DNA of 64,000 nt, from the NCBI GenBank assembly GCA_002699125.1, contig PABI01000073.1, forward strand, positions 1-64,000. Direction: 5' to 3'. Position 1 is the first letter of the stretch; each line of letters starts with the position of its first letter. Position numbers and translations under genes: made by a program. This DNA comes from Anaerolineaceae bacterium (GTDB taxonomy: Bacteria; Chloroflexota; Anaerolineae; Promineifilales; Promineifilaceae). This document shows, in pieces, positions 31,099-40,858 of this stretch. A model generated the notes under the pieces. It made no database searches. It was not told where the DNA came from and worked only from the letters and a program-made list of their open reading frames with translations.

Positions 31099-31701
31099 TT
31101 ACAGCTCCTGCCGCCCTTCCAGCGCCCGTCCTAACGTGATCTCGTCTGTGTATTCCAGGTCGCCACCCACAGGCAGGCCACGCGCCAGACGGGTGAGCCG
31201 CACGCCCGTTTCAGCCAGGCGGCGTTGGAGGTAGAGTGCGGTGGATTCCCCTTCCAGCGTTGGGTTAGTCGCCAGAATAATCTCTTGAAAATCAGCCTGC
31301 TGAACGCGCGTAATCAGTTCATTGATCCGCAAATCCTCCGGACCGATGCCTTCAACTGGGGAGATGGCACCGTGGAGGACGTGGTAACGGCCGTTAAACG
31401 CCTGTGACCGTTCAATCGCCAATACATCCAGCGGCTCTTCCACCACGCACAACAGCCGGTCATCCCGTGCCGAATCGGTACATAAGCCACACGGGTCCTC
31501 CTCGGTGATGTGGAAGCAGTTGCTGCAAAAAATGGTGCGTTCTTTCATCTCTTGCAGCGCTGCGGCCAAATCCAGCGCCTGCTCATCGGCCATGCGCAGC
31601 AGGTAAAAGGTAAGCCGCGCCGCCGATTTGGGGCCAATGCCCGGCAAGCGGGAAAACTCGTTGATGAGCCGCTGCACCGGCTGTGGTAAGGCCGACGCCA
31701 T
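31099..31701 (-). CDS. recR: Recombination protein RecR
   Basis: Ring-forming partner of RecO in RecA loading. The helix-hairpin-helix FSRLPGIGPKSAARLTFYLL, the zinc finger FCSNCFHITEEDPCGLC, and the TOPRIM core (LCVVEEPLDVLAIE and ILATNPTLEGESTALYL) are all present. 200 aa, normal. It follows ybaB by 0 bp and dnaX: the dnaX-ybaB-recR order is widely conserved. Confidence 0.97.
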   Translation of the reverse strand: MASALPQPVQRLINEFSRLPGIGPKSAARLTFYLLRMADEQALDLAAALQEMKERTIFCSNCFHITEEDPCGLCTDSARDDRLLCVVEEPLDVLAIERSQAFNGRYHVLHGAISPVEGIGPEDLRINELITRVQQADFQEIILATNPTLEGESTALYLQRRLAETGVRLTRLARGLPVGGDLEYTDEITLGRALEGRQEL

Positions 31702-32085
31702 TTAACCTAACCCCAACCCGCCCAGCAGGTCATTCAAGCCGCCGCCCATACCGCCGGTGATCCCTTCCATGCGCTCGGCGGCCAATGCCTGCGACTGCTC
31801 GATGGCGGCATTCACACCGGCCACCAACATGTCTTGCAGCATCTCGGCGTCGTCTGGCGTGAGCAGCTCGGGGTCCACCTTGATGGACTCAATACGCTGA
31901 TGACCGGTAATGACAATGCTAATCGCCCCGCCACCGGCCGTAACGGTAATTGTTTCTTCTTCCAGCGCGGCCTGCGCATTGGCCATCTGCTCCTGCATTT
32001 GCTGCATTTGGTTCATCAAACCGCCCGCGCTGGGCATTTTGTTTTTCTTCGGCTTGGGTCGGCCGCGAAATGATCGTTTAGACAT
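31702..32085 (-). CDS. ybaB: Nucleoid-associated protein, YbaB/EbfC family
   Basis: Small DNA-binding dimer (127 aa). Core: MNQMQQMQEQMANAQAALEE coiled helix, then TITVTAGGGAISIVITGHQR and KVDPELLTPDDAEMLQDMLV. It has a basic N-terminal extension (KRSFRGRPKPKKNKM) and a Gly-rich C-terminal tail (GGMGGGLNDLLGGLGLG) that are longer than in E. coli YbaB. The gene sits between dnaX and recR, as expected. Confidence 0.94.
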   Translation of the reverse strand: MSKRSFRGRPKPKKNKMPSAGGLMNQMQQMQEQMANAQAALEEETITVTAGGGAISIVITGHQRIESIKVDPELLTPDDAEMLQDMLVAGVNAAIEQSQALAAERMEGITGGMGGGLNDLLGGLGLG

Positions 32086-32113
32086 GGTTTGCTCCTTCTT
32101 TTTTTACTAAAAT

Positions 32114-33757
32114 TCAAGAATCTTCAGAAACGGTGCCGCCCAACTCATCGGCCAGAGCGCGGAAATCGGCTGGCTGGACGGGTACGGTATATTCACTGGT
32201 AACCACGGCACGAACCGCAGCGTCTTGTCCCAGCAGCTCGGTCAGGACGTCGCTCACCAGCGGAGCAGCCCCGGCCAGATTGTCGAACTTATCTTTGAAC
32301 AACGGATAATCGAAGCCAATGATGAGCGTGCGTCCTTCAGTGGCCAATGGCTTGCCCATGCTGAGCAGCGCCGGCAAATTTTTAATTTTGTCCCCAGACT
32401 GGGTCACCAGCTGTGCCCAAACTCCCTGCACTTCTTTGACGGTGAGGGGAGTTGCTGCCTCTTTAACCGCCTTTTTATCCGATGCTGGGCTGGGCGTTGG
32501 TTCTGCTTCGTCAGCTTCTTTGGCCTTTGTTTTGGCTTTTGGTTTTTCTGGTGGTGGCGTTGAGGAAACGGCCGTTTCCTCCTCAACCACTATCTTTTGT
32601 TGAACAGCTGGCTGAGCTGGCGCTGCCTGCTCTACCTTTGGTTTGGCCGGTGCTGCTGTGGGTATGGGTACGGCCGTATCGGGAAGTAGTTCAATAAAGG
32701 CCATCTCCAGCGGCAGTTGGGGCTGCCAGCTGCCTGCCCCAACCAGGGCGGCTTCGTTAAACTTCTTAATCGCCTCAATGAGACCCTGCCGGGGGGCGCG
32801 CTGCGCCTGGGCCAACATCTCATCCCGCTGCTCCGGCGTTGCTTCCAAAGGCAACGTATCGCCGGCGGCCTGGAGCAGCAGCAGGTCGCGCAGGTAGGCG
32901 ACCATCTGGCGGCAAAATTGGCGTGCGTCTGTGCCGGAAGCCAGGGCTTCGTGAATGAGGGCCAACCCGCCGGCACCATCTCGACTGAGCCAGGCGTTGG
33001 TCAGCTGGACCACCGCCTCGTTAGACGCCGTGCCCAGGACCATTTGGGTCCGCTCGGCCGTGATCACGTCATCCTTACCCACCACCAATTGGTCCAGCAA
33101 GCTTTCGGCATCGCGCAAGCTGCCCGCGCCCTGGCGGGCAATCATGCGCAGTGCTTCCGGCTCAATGGTGAATCCTTCTTTATCGGCCAGCCAGGTGAGC
33201 CGCTCGCTGATTTCTGCCAGGTTTAACAGCCGAAAGTTAAACTGCTGGCAGCGGGATTTAATGGTGACGGGCACTTTATGCTCTTCGGTGGTTGCCAGCA
33301 CAAATTTTACGTGCGGCGGCGGCTCTTCCAACGTTTTGAGCAAGGCGTTGAAGGCCGCGGTAGAAAGCATGTGGACTTCATCGATGATATACACTTTGAA
33401 GCGGCCTTCACTGGGGGAAAAGTTGATCTTGTCGCGCAGGTCGCGGATGTCGTCTACGCCGGTGTTGGAGGCGGCGTCAATTTCGATCAGGTCCAGGAAA
33501 CGGCCGTCTCGTATCGATTGACAAATGGTGCACTCATTACACGGCCGTTCCGCTACATCTTCATGCAAACAGTTGACGGCTTTGGCCAGTAAGCGGGCGC
33601 TGGTGGTTTTGCCCGTGCCGCGTGGACCACAAAACAGATAGGCATGGCCTAACCGGCCAGCCGCAACGCTGTTTTTCAGGGTGCGTGTGACGTGTTCCTG
33701 ACCAATCACATCATCAAAACGGGCGGGCCGCCATTTACGATACAAGGCTTGGGACAT
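32114..33757 (-). CDS. dnaX: DNA polymerase III subunit gamma/tau
   Basis: Clamp-loader ATPase. Walker A is in CGPRGTGKTTSARLLAK, the zinc cysteines are in CLHEDVAERPCNECTICQS, Walker B in VYIIDEVHMLS, sensor 1 in LATTEEHKVPVTIKSRCQ. After residue ~370 a Pro/Ala/Lys linker leads to a C-terminal domain (KEVQGVWAQLV onward). 547 aa. No obvious A-AAA-AAG slippery site was seen, so a shorter gamma by frameshift is not supported. The linker includes two ACGGCCGT copies. Confidence 0.95.
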   Translation of the reverse strand: MSQALYRKWRPARFDDVIGQEHVTRTLKNSVAAGRLGHAYLFCGPRGTGKTTSARLLAKAVNCLHEDVAERPCNECTICQSIRDGRFLDLIEIDAASNTGVDDIRDLRDKINFSPSEGRFKVYIIDEVHMLSTAAFNALLKTLEEPPPHVKFVLATTEEHKVPVTIKSRCQQFNFRLLNLAEISERLTWLADKEGFTIEPEALRMIARQGAGSLRDAESLLDQLVVGKDDVITAERTQMVLGTASNEAVVQLTNAWLSRDGAGGLALIHEALASGTDARQFCRQMVAYLRDLLLLQAAGDTLPLEATPEQRDEMLAQAQRAPRQGLIEAIKKFNEAALVGAGSWQPQLPLEMAFIELLPDTAVPIPTAAPAKPKVEQAAPAQPAVQQKIVVEEETAVSSTPPPEKPKAKTKAKEADEAEPTPSPASDKKAVKEAATPLTVKEVQGVWAQLVTQSGDKIKNLPALLSMGKPLATEGRTLIIGFDYPLFKDKFDNLAGAAPLVSDVLTELLGQDAAVRAVVTSEYTVPVQPADFRALADELGGTVSEDS

Positions 33758-34013
33758 GGTGTTAGTTTAACATTCCCCCTACCCCCTGACAAGCAAGCTC
33801 AGCAACGGTTTAGCGATCTGGCTGAAGCGATCGTCCAGTCTGCACCAATCCTGGCTGCGGTCTTGAAAAAGTCCAAATCATAGATCTGGCCGGACCAGCC
33901 TATAGTACCTATGAAGGGCTAACTTTTGTAAAATCAGTATTCACTTTATGTTATACTCTTGTTCTGATTTTTCCTGGTAGTGACGTAAACCACACGCCTG
34001 AAGCTTTGAACAA

Positions 34014-37000
34014 ATGAGTATTCAACAATCCTCCCCTCCGCCAACTGACTTAACCAAAGAACCTGTTACGGTAAACGGCCGTTACATCATCCACGAAAAA
34101 ATTGGTGAAGGCGGCATGGGCGTTGTGTTTCGCGCCACGGACCGGTTGGCAGAACAAATTCTGGCTTTTAAACAAGTAATCGTGCCCACCTGGCATTACC
34201 CTGTGGACAACGACACCGAAGGGGAAATTGAAGAAGCGCTGCGCCTGGCGCTGGCCCACGAATTTGAGACGCTGGCTTCGCTGCGCCACCCCAACATTAT
34301 TTCTGTGTTAGATTACGGCTTTGATGCGGAGAGACGGCCGTTTTTCACCATGGATTACTTGCCGGAAGCCAAAAATATTTTAGTGGCCGGGGTAAATCTA
34401 CCTGAAATAGAGAAGGTCAAACTGATTCAGCAAATGCTACAGGCATTGGCTTACCTGCACCGGCGCGGCATTTTGCATCGCGATCTAAAACCGGCCAATG
34501 TCCTGGTAACCGATCGCACCGTCCGTATTTTAGACTTTGGCCTGGCAACCACCCAGCACAGCACCATGCAGGCGGCCGGCAGCATTCCCTACATCGCGCC
34601 GGAGGTATGGGAAGAGCAGCCCCACAGTGAAGCAGCCGATCTGTATGCTGTGGGCATCATGGCCTTTGAGATGTTTGCCGGACGCCATCCATTTGATGTG
34701 AACAGCCACCGATTTATTGACCAGGTGCTGGACGATCCGCCTAATTTAAAACTTCTGAATGCGTCTCTGGGTGTCACGACCGTTATTGGCAAGTTAATTC
34801 ATAAAATACAGGACGGCCGTTTCACCTCAGCCGAAGCGTGCATTGCCGCCTTTAGCCAGGCAGTAGGCCGGCCTGTTCCCGCTGAAAGCATTGCCATTCG
34901 GGAAAGCTACCTGCAAGCAGCTACCTTTGTGGGGCGCGAAAATGAAAAGAAGTCACTGCTTAAAGCTCTGGAAGAAGCCAAAGAAGGCCGTGGTTCCAGC
35001 TGGCTGGTCAGTGGTGAAAGCGGTGTGGGGAAATCCCGTTTGCTAGACGAAATTGGTACACAGGCCTTGGTGCAAGGCGCCTTGGTGCTGCGCGGCCAGG
35101 GCGTAGAAGACATCGGTGGTTCGCCGCTGCAACTGTGGCGCGATGCCTTGCGTCGGCTGGTGCTGACTGCTTCGTTGGATGATTTGGCTGTCACTGTTTT
35201 GCAAGCGCTTGTACCCGATATCGAACGGCTGCTGGACCGTAAAGTGCTGCCCGCACCTGAGCTGGACGCTCCGGCGGCACGCCAGCGTCTTATCAGCACC
35301 GTTACCAGCCTGTTTAGCAACCAAACCCAATGGATTTTGCTCATCCTGGAAGATTTACATTGGGCTGATGCCGGCCTGGAAATATTGCAGCAGCTGACAC
35401 GGCTGGCGCCCCGTCTGCCGCTGCTCATCATTGGCAGCTATCGCACCGATGAGCGTCCTCACCTGGCAGAACTGCTGCCCCTAATGAATGAAATGCCCCT
35501 CAATCGGCTTTCGCCAGCCGAGATTACGGAGCTGAGCACAAGCATGTTGGGGTATGTGGGTGATAATCCTGAAGTGCTGGCCTTGCTGCAGCGGGAAACA
35601 GAAGGGAATGCTTTTTTCCTGGTCGAGGTAGTGCGTGCTCTGGCCGAGGAAGCGGGCCGATTAAACGCCATCGGGCAAACCCCCTTGCCCCGGCAGCTTT
35701 TTCCTCAAGGTATTCAAACGATTGTGCAGCGACGCCTGGCGCGCGTGCCGGACGATGCCGTGCCGCTTTTAGTGGGAACGGCCGTTGCCGGGCGGCAAAT
35801 CGATCTGACTTTGCTCCCCCTGGTGGCCAACACAACCAACACCCATATTCCCCTGGAAACGTGGCTGGCAACCTGTGCTGAAGCGGCCGTTTTGGAACTG
35901 TTCAGCGGCAGCTGGCGCTTTGCCCACGACAAGCTGCGGGCCGGCATCCTGGAATCGATTGAGCAACCGGAGCGCAAACAATGGCACCAGACCATTGCCC
36001 AACTAATTGAACAGGCCCATCCCAACGATCCCGACCAGGCAGCCGCCCTGGTGCACCATTGGCACGAAGCAAAAAACGTCGAAAAAGAACGGCATTACGC
36101 GCAGATTGCCGGAAAACATGCACAGCAGCAGTTCCTCAACGAAGCGGCACTCAATTTCTTTGACCGCGCTTTGGCGCTCACAGACTCGGATGATTTGCTT
36201 AAAAAATTTGAGCTGCACCTGGACCGCGAACAAGCGTACCATTTTCTGGGCCGACGGGATGAGCAGCAAGAAACCCTGGCGGCGCTGGACGAAATTGCAA
36301 CTCAATTAGCCGAGCAGCAAAATTTGGAACGGCGAGCCGAGGTGGCTTTACGTCTGGCCAACTATGCAGAAGCAACCGGCGATTATCCCTCTGCTATTGC
36401 CGCCGCCAGTCAGGCACTTGATGTTGCCCAGGCCAGCGGCGACAGACAAAGTGCAGCTGCCAGCTACCTAGCCAGTGGTCGGGCGCTGCTGCGGCAAGGC
36501 AATCATGAAGAAGCCCGGCACAGTCTGCAAAAAAGTCTGGCGTCAGCCCGCACCCACGGGTTCACCAAACTCGAAGCGGACAGTCTGCGCCTATTGGGGG
36601 CGCTTGCCTACGACACTGGCCAATTGGAGTTGGCTAATAATTATTATGCACAATCATTGCCTTTATATGAAACATTAAAAAACAAACAGGGGGAAAGCAC
36701 AGTTCACAACAACCGTAGCATTGTGGCAATTTCTCAAGGCAACCTTGAACGGGCGCTTGTGTCTCTGGAAAAAGCCCAACAAATTGATGAGGCTATCGGT
36801 GACCGTGAGGGACGTGCCCGCATTTTGACCAATTTGAGTTCTCTTTACATGGACCTAGGCGACTTTGAAACGTCTGAAACTTACAGCACAGCTGCCCTGG
36901 AGCTTTGTCGGGAGATAGATGTGCCTTTTGGCGAATGCTTCAACCTGATTAACCTGAGCCTGACGGCTCATTTTTTAGGGAATGACCAGCAAGCAGAGCA

Positions 37001-37487
37001 ATTCAGCCAGGATGCGCTAGCCTTGGCAAACAAAATCGGCAGCCAATTTTTGCGTGGGCTGGCCCTGAAAGATCGGGGGTTTTTGCTGGTAAATCAGCAG
37101 AAGTTCCAGGAGGCAAAGGCAGCATACATGGCTTCGTTGGATTGCTTAGCCCAAACGGAACAGGTTCTGGAGTCGTGGGCCGGCCTGGCGTGGTTGGCGT
37201 TGCAGCACGGGGAAGAAACGGCCGCAAAAAACCACATCCACCCCATCATCGAGCACCTCAAACAAGGTGAAACGCTGGATGGCACTTCGCACCCCCTTTA
37301 TGTGATGCTGCTTACTTACAAAGTGCTGTGCTGGTTAGATGATCCATATGCAGAGACGGTACTGGCATCAGCTTACGGCCGTTTAATTGCCTGGGCCAAC
37401 CAAATCACTGATGATGAACGGCGCATTTCTTTTTTAGATAACGTGCCATTCAACAAAGAAATTGCTTCCCTTTACAAATCTCAATAG
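34014..37487 (+). CDS. Ser/Thr protein kinase with AAA-type ATPase and TPR repeats
   Basis: Large cytoplasmic signalling protein (1157 aa). Residues ~23-285: Hanks-type kinase with GEGGMGVVF, HRDLKPANVLV (~154) and DFGLA (~173), so it should be active. Residues ~305-700: STAND/AAA ATPase with Walker A GESGVGKSRLLDE (~334) and Walker B LILEDLHWAD. Residues ~720-1100: TPR-like helices (e.g. GDYPSAIAAASQALDVAQAS). No membrane segment. The layout is like PknK and other kinase-ATPase regulators. An extended -10 (TGTTATACT) lies near 33950. No DNA-binding domain is visible. Confidence 0.92.
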   Translation: MSIQQSSPPPTDLTKEPVTVNGRYIIHEKIGEGGMGVVFRATDRLAEQILAFKQVIVPTWHYPVDNDTEGEIEEALRLALAHEFETLASLRHPNIISVLDYGFDAERRPFFTMDYLPEAKNILVAGVNLPEIEKVKLIQQMLQALAYLHRRGILHRDLKPANVLVTDRTVRILDFGLATTQHSTMQAAGSIPYIAPEVWEEQPHSEAADLYAVGIMAFEMFAGRHPFDVNSHRFIDQVLDDPPNLKLLNASLGVTTVIGKLIHKIQDGRFTSAEACIAAFSQAVGRPVPAESIAIRESYLQAATFVGRENEKKSLLKALEEAKEGRGSSWLVSGESGVGKSRLLDEIGTQALVQGALVLRGQGVEDIGGSPLQLWRDALRRLVLTASLDDLAVTVLQALVPDIERLLDRKVLPAPELDAPAARQRLISTVTSLFSNQTQWILLILEDLHWADAGLEILQQLTRLAPRLPLLIIGSYRTDERPHLAELLPLMNEMPLNRLSPAEITELSTSMLGYVGDNPEVLALLQRETEGNAFFLVEVVRALAEEAGRLNAIGQTPLPRQLFPQGIQTIVQRRLARVPDDAVPLLVGTAVAGRQIDLTLLPLVANTTNTHIPLETWLATCAEAAVLELFSGSWRFAHDKLRAGILESIEQPERKQWHQTIAQLIEQAHPNDPDQAAALVHHWHEAKNVEKERHYAQIAGKHAQQQFLNEAALNFFDRALALTDSDDLLKKFELHLDREQAYHFLGRRDEQQETLAALDEIATQLAEQQNLERRAEVALRLANYAEATGDYPSAIAAASQALDVAQASGDRQSAAASYLASGRALLRQGNHEEARHSLQKSLASARTHGFTKLEADSLRLLGALAYDTGQLELANNYYAQSLPLYETLKNKQGESTVHNNRSIVAISQGNLERALVSLEKAQQIDEAIGDREGRARILTNLSSLYMDLGDFETSETYSTAALELCREIDVPFGECFNLINLSLTAHFLGNDQQAEQFSQDALALANKIGSQFLRGLALKDRGFLLVNQQKFQEAKAAYMASLDCLAQTEQVLESWAGLAWLALQHGEETAAKNHIHPIIEHLKQGETLDGTSHPLYVMLLTYKVLCWLDDPYAETVLASAYGRLIAWANQITDDERRISFLDNVPFNKEIASLYKSQ

Positions 37488-37506
37488 TTTCTGGCAAAAG
37501 CACAAA

Positions 37507-37539
37507 AGTGGCAGCCACTATGGGGAAGTGACTGCCACC
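37507..37539. terminator. Hairpin between kinase and subtilase genes
   Basis: AGTGGCAG...CTGCCACT-type stem (GTGGCAG 37508-37514, CTGCCAC 37532-37538) with a second inner CACT/AGTG pairing. It is in the convergent spacer, 20 bp past the kinase stop. No strong T-run follows. Confidence 0.55.
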
Positions 37540-37575
37540 TGAGGATAGAAGCGTTTAAGGCTTTTAGTTTATGCT

Positions 37576-40500
37576 TTAGGGCTGCTGAGCCATAAAACCA
37601 ATCTGGTACTCTTCAACCGCAATGTTGTTCTGTGAATATAGCGAAGTATTCCAATAATAATCAGTATTCTCAAAGTAGCTGCCAGCCCAGTAGTTACCAC
37701 CGGCCCAGTAGTTACCACCAGCCCAGTAGTTACCACCAGCCCAGTAGTTACCACCAGCCCAGTAGTTACCACCAGCCCAATAATTGCCACCAGCCCAGTA
37801 GTTGCCACCAGCCCAATAATTACCGCCATCCCAGAAGAAATCTTCCCCTTCTGGCAGCGGATTGCGGTTGGTGTCTACCAGCGCATAGCCGCCACGGGCT
37901 TCATCATAAACGACCGGGCCAACGTACGCTTCGCCCGGAATCATCTGTCCATTGGCGGCACCAGGATAGTTGCCTAATACGGCTTCTGGTGCCCAAACAC
38001 GCCCGGCTCCCTGCTGGAAAATGCTGGCGGCCAGTGTGCCATCATTATCGACAGACGGCCGTGCCGTTACCATCAGCCGGTATTTCACTTCATTGGGGGT
38101 GAGATTGGGGTTTTCTTGCAGCATCAGGGCAACGACGCCGGAGGTTACGGCCGTTGCCGCCGAAGTACCAGATCCCCGATACCAACCACCTGCCTGTCTA
38201 AGCTGCGGATACTCTTCGGCATAGGCGCTGTCGTCTCCCACATACATTAATAGATGTGCACCAGGGGCCAACACGTCTGGCTTTACAAAACCAGCTTCCG
38301 ATGGACCAGAAGCGCTAAACGGTGGCACATAGTCATCATTGAAATACAAAGGAGAGTAGTTATCGGTAAAAGCTCCCACCGTAATGATAAATGGATCATT
38401 GCCAGGCGTGGTTATTGAACCCGCACTTGGACCACTGTTCCCAGCTGCAGCGACAACGACAATGCCTTCGGCCCACAGTTGCTCCACTGCCTGGTTAATT
38501 GGATTATGCCAATAGGCATCCGTTACCATTCCAGACAACGACATGTTTACAATGCGAATATTGTAATTGTCCTTATTTTCTAGAATCCATTGCAGGCCAG
38601 AAATGACATCCGAGGTGCTTCCCCTGCCATGTTTGTCCAAAACCTGCACGTTAATGATCTCAGCACCAGGAGCAACTGCCACAGGATTCCCTAACACATC
38701 TGTGGCCCCACCGGCAATAAGGCCAGCCATGAATGTTCCGTGGCCATTGTCATCGTCTTCTAAAAGGTTTAAATCAATATTAAAGACGCTTTTTGTCACT
38801 TTACGCAGCACATCAGAATTAATTCCAGAATCCAAAACTGCCACAGTTATCCCAGAGCCATCAAACCCCATGTCGTGCAGCTGGTCAACGCCTGTTACCT
38901 GCAAATAATCATTAAGCTGAGGCTCTGCCGTCAGCGCTGTTAGTGAGAGATCGTCCACCAGCAGGCTGCAATTGGAACAGCCGGTTAGCCAGGCCAAAGC
39001 ACGAACATATGCAGTGTCATCTGGGGCAATGCTCGATATCTCAAAAGGGGACCAAACATTATTCAAATAAATCTCATGATGGGTTTCTGCCAGGAAATCG
39101 TTGTTTTCGTCTAAATATATGATGGACACAACCGCCCATCTACTCCAAGAGTAACCGTTTGAATCTATCGACTTAAACCAACCGGAGTAGGTATATTCTT
39201 CACCAGGCGAGCCAAAAATTTGCTGCCAGACGCCGTTACCGTTCCAAGAGCCGTTTATTTGCATACTGGTGCTGTCTGCCGGGGAATCCCCCACGACATT
39301 TGTCGCTGTGTTAGCCCCCCAGGTACCCCAATATTTTTCACCACCATTAAAATCGCTATTGTCCAGCATATTGACTAAATCTGTATCCAACCCCGATGGG
39401 GTTTGACTCAGATACACATCGTCCAAATACAGCTTGCCTAGTCCATCTTTGCCAATCCATACGTCAACATAGGCAGCCTGGGGTGGCGACACGCCGCTGA
39501 TCTGAAACTCAGCAAAATCGCTACTGTGTTGCAGATCTGTACCAACGGCCGTTAAATAATTCCAGTTCGCATCATAAAAATCTAGCCAAACAGAGCCCCA
39601 ATCTAATCCGCTGGATGACATTTTGTACCATCCTGAAAGCGTGTATTTCTGGTCTGGTAAAATCGGCAGCCATTGATCAATATTGGCATATCCCCAGCTA
39701 AACTCAAGACCACTGTTACCGCTGCGCTCATGGTAGGTTGTTGTGCGCACAATCCCGAATCTATGCCAATTGTTCAATCCGCTTTCAAAACCACCGTTTA
39801 TCAGCAGATTGGCACTACCAGTGTCAATATCGTCGCTAACGGTTAACAAGGCATCGTCAATGAGCAAGGTGCCACTGCTTCCTTCCGTCCACACCAAAGC
39901 AACAGCATAATAAGCCTGCGCCGGCACCTCATACTCTATTGTGTACTGTTCATAATTATTGGCAGTAATCTCGGTACGTGTATCAGCGATGCGGTAACCG
40001 TACGCATCGTAAAAATCCAGACCCATATCGGTCCAACCGGGATTGTCTACCCGTTTAGCCCACACCGAGAACGTAATGATCGTTCCCGGGGCAACAGGAA
40101 TATTTTGGTAAGCAACATCATCCATTTCCAGTGCATTGGCATCACTATACGCTTCACCGGAAATAGCTGCATTGCCTTCTACATGCCAACCCATAAACCC
40201 GGACTCAAAGCCTGGATTGGTTAACCGATTGCTGGCATCGCTGCTTTTAACTTCGGCATCCAGACTGATGTGGACAACAGCCTGCGAGCGCGCCAACTGC
40301 AAAATCGATGCTCCATCTAATTCGGTGGCAAAGGCGTCAATAATAGGCAGATCTTGGCTAATCACGCCGCCAAGCGCGTAAAGCACTTGTTCAGCCTGGC
40401 TCCTGCCCGGTTCTTTTTGCACAATAATGGGTATCTGATTAGATGGTTGCTCCGCTATCAATGCCTGCAAAGCCGGATCCAGCTTTTGCAAAATGATTTC

Positions 40501-40626
40501 TGAAGTGCCCGTTTGGGCAACGGCCGTTCCCCCGGTAAAGGTAACAATAACCGCCGTCAATAACAGCATCAAAATAGCGATGAAAACGAAGCGGGTGCGT
40601 TGAAAACGCATGACTCCCCGGTTCAT
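37576..40626 (-). CDS. Secreted subtilase (S8) with carbohydrate-binding-like domains and GGNYWA tail
   Basis: Exported serine protease, 1016 aa. A basic N terminus and hydrophobic helix (FVFIAILMLLLTAVIVTF) form the signal. An inhibitor-like propeptide (SEIILQKLDPALQALIA...) follows, then three beta-rich carbohydrate-binding-module-like repeats (each with NxGFESG..W and a 'DDVxL' end, ~125-540). The S8 triad is complete: AVLDSGINSD, GHGTFMAGLIAGG, GSGTSAATAVTSG. The C terminus holds eight exact GGNYWA units, then an aromatic tail. GGGAGA precedes the ATG. Extracellular polymer degradation is a fair guess; the tail's role is unknown. Confidence 0.9.
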   Translation of the reverse strand: MNRGVMRFQRTRFVFIAILMLLLTAVIVTFTGGTAVAQTGTSEIILQKLDPALQALIAEQPSNQIPIIVQKEPGRSQAEQVLYALGGVISQDLPIIDAFATELDGASILQLARSQAVVHISLDAEVKSSDASNRLTNPGFESGFMGWHVEGNAAISGEAYSDANALEMDDVAYQNIPVAPGTIITFSVWAKRVDNPGWTDMGLDFYDAYGYRIADTRTEITANNYEQYTIEYEVPAQAYYAVALVWTEGSSGTLLIDDALLTVSDDIDTGSANLLINGGFESGLNNWHRFGIVRTTTYHERSGNSGLEFSWGYANIDQWLPILPDQKYTLSGWYKMSSSGLDWGSVWLDFYDANWNYLTAVGTDLQHSSDFAEFQISGVSPPQAAYVDVWIGKDGLGKLYLDDVYLSQTPSGLDTDLVNMLDNSDFNGGEKYWGTWGANTATNVVGDSPADSTSMQINGSWNGNGVWQQIFGSPGEEYTYSGWFKSIDSNGYSWSRWAVVSIIYLDENNDFLAETHHEIYLNNVWSPFEISSIAPDDTAYVRALAWLTGCSNCSLLVDDLSLTALTAEPQLNDYLQVTGVDQLHDMGFDGSGITVAVLDSGINSDVLRKVTKSVFNIDLNLLEDDDNGHGTFMAGLIAGGATDVLGNPVAVAPGAEIINVQVLDKHGRGSTSDVISGLQWILENKDNYNIRIVNMSLSGMVTDAYWHNPINQAVEQLWAEGIVVVAAAGNSGPSAGSITTPGNDPFIITVGAFTDNYSPLYFNDDYVPPFSASGPSEAGFVKPDVLAPGAHLLMYVGDDSAYAEEYPQLRQAGGWYRGSGTSAATAVTSGVVALMLQENPNLTPNEVKYRLMVTARPSVDNDGTLAASIFQQGAGRVWAPEAVLGNYPGAANGQMIPGEAYVGPVVYDEARGGYALVDTNRNPLPEGEDFFWDGGNYWAGGNYWAGGNYWAGGNYWAGGNYWAGGNYWAGGNYWAGGNYWAGSYFENTDYYWNTSLYSQNNIAVEEYQIGFMAQQP
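37685..37828 (-). repeat. 18-bp tandem repeat, eight copies, coding GGNYWA
   Basis: Eight head-to-tail 18-bp units starting at 37685, 37703, 37721, 37739, 37757, 37775, 37793 and 37811. Five are almost identical (GCCCAGTAGTTACCACCA); the later ones differ only at third codon positions (ATAATT, TTGCC), so the protein repeat is conserved while the DNA drifts. It encodes the C-terminal tail of the subtilase. Confidence 0.95.
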
Positions 40627-40858
40627 GTTAGCTCTCCCAAGTTAGTTCGATACTTCCCCGATACAAGGCAATCACAGTTTCCTCAAACAGGTCTATGGAT
40701 TGCAACTTTACGGTAGGAAATTTATCTTACAAAAATTGTTACACAGCAGTAAAAATGGGGGCAAATAGTCCCAAAGTACCAGTGGTTGGCACGCCGCTTA
40801 CGGCCGTAAAAACAAAAAATGGCCCCTGCGTTTGCAACGGCCGTTTACAAGAACATAC

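Noticed and set aside
32460..32600. Programmed frameshift in dnaX
   Set aside because: A-rich codons occur in the linker, but no A-AAA-AAG heptamer with stimulatory structure was found.
33692..33883. 63-residue plus-strand frame at the dnaX start (end QRFSDLAEAIVQSAPILA)
   Set aside because: Its first half is antisense to dnaX. The second half might be a remnant of an old gene, but there is too little to support.
37685..37828. CRISPR-like array (eight regular repeats)
   Set aside because: No spacers between units; it is an in-frame 18-bp coding tandem repeat.
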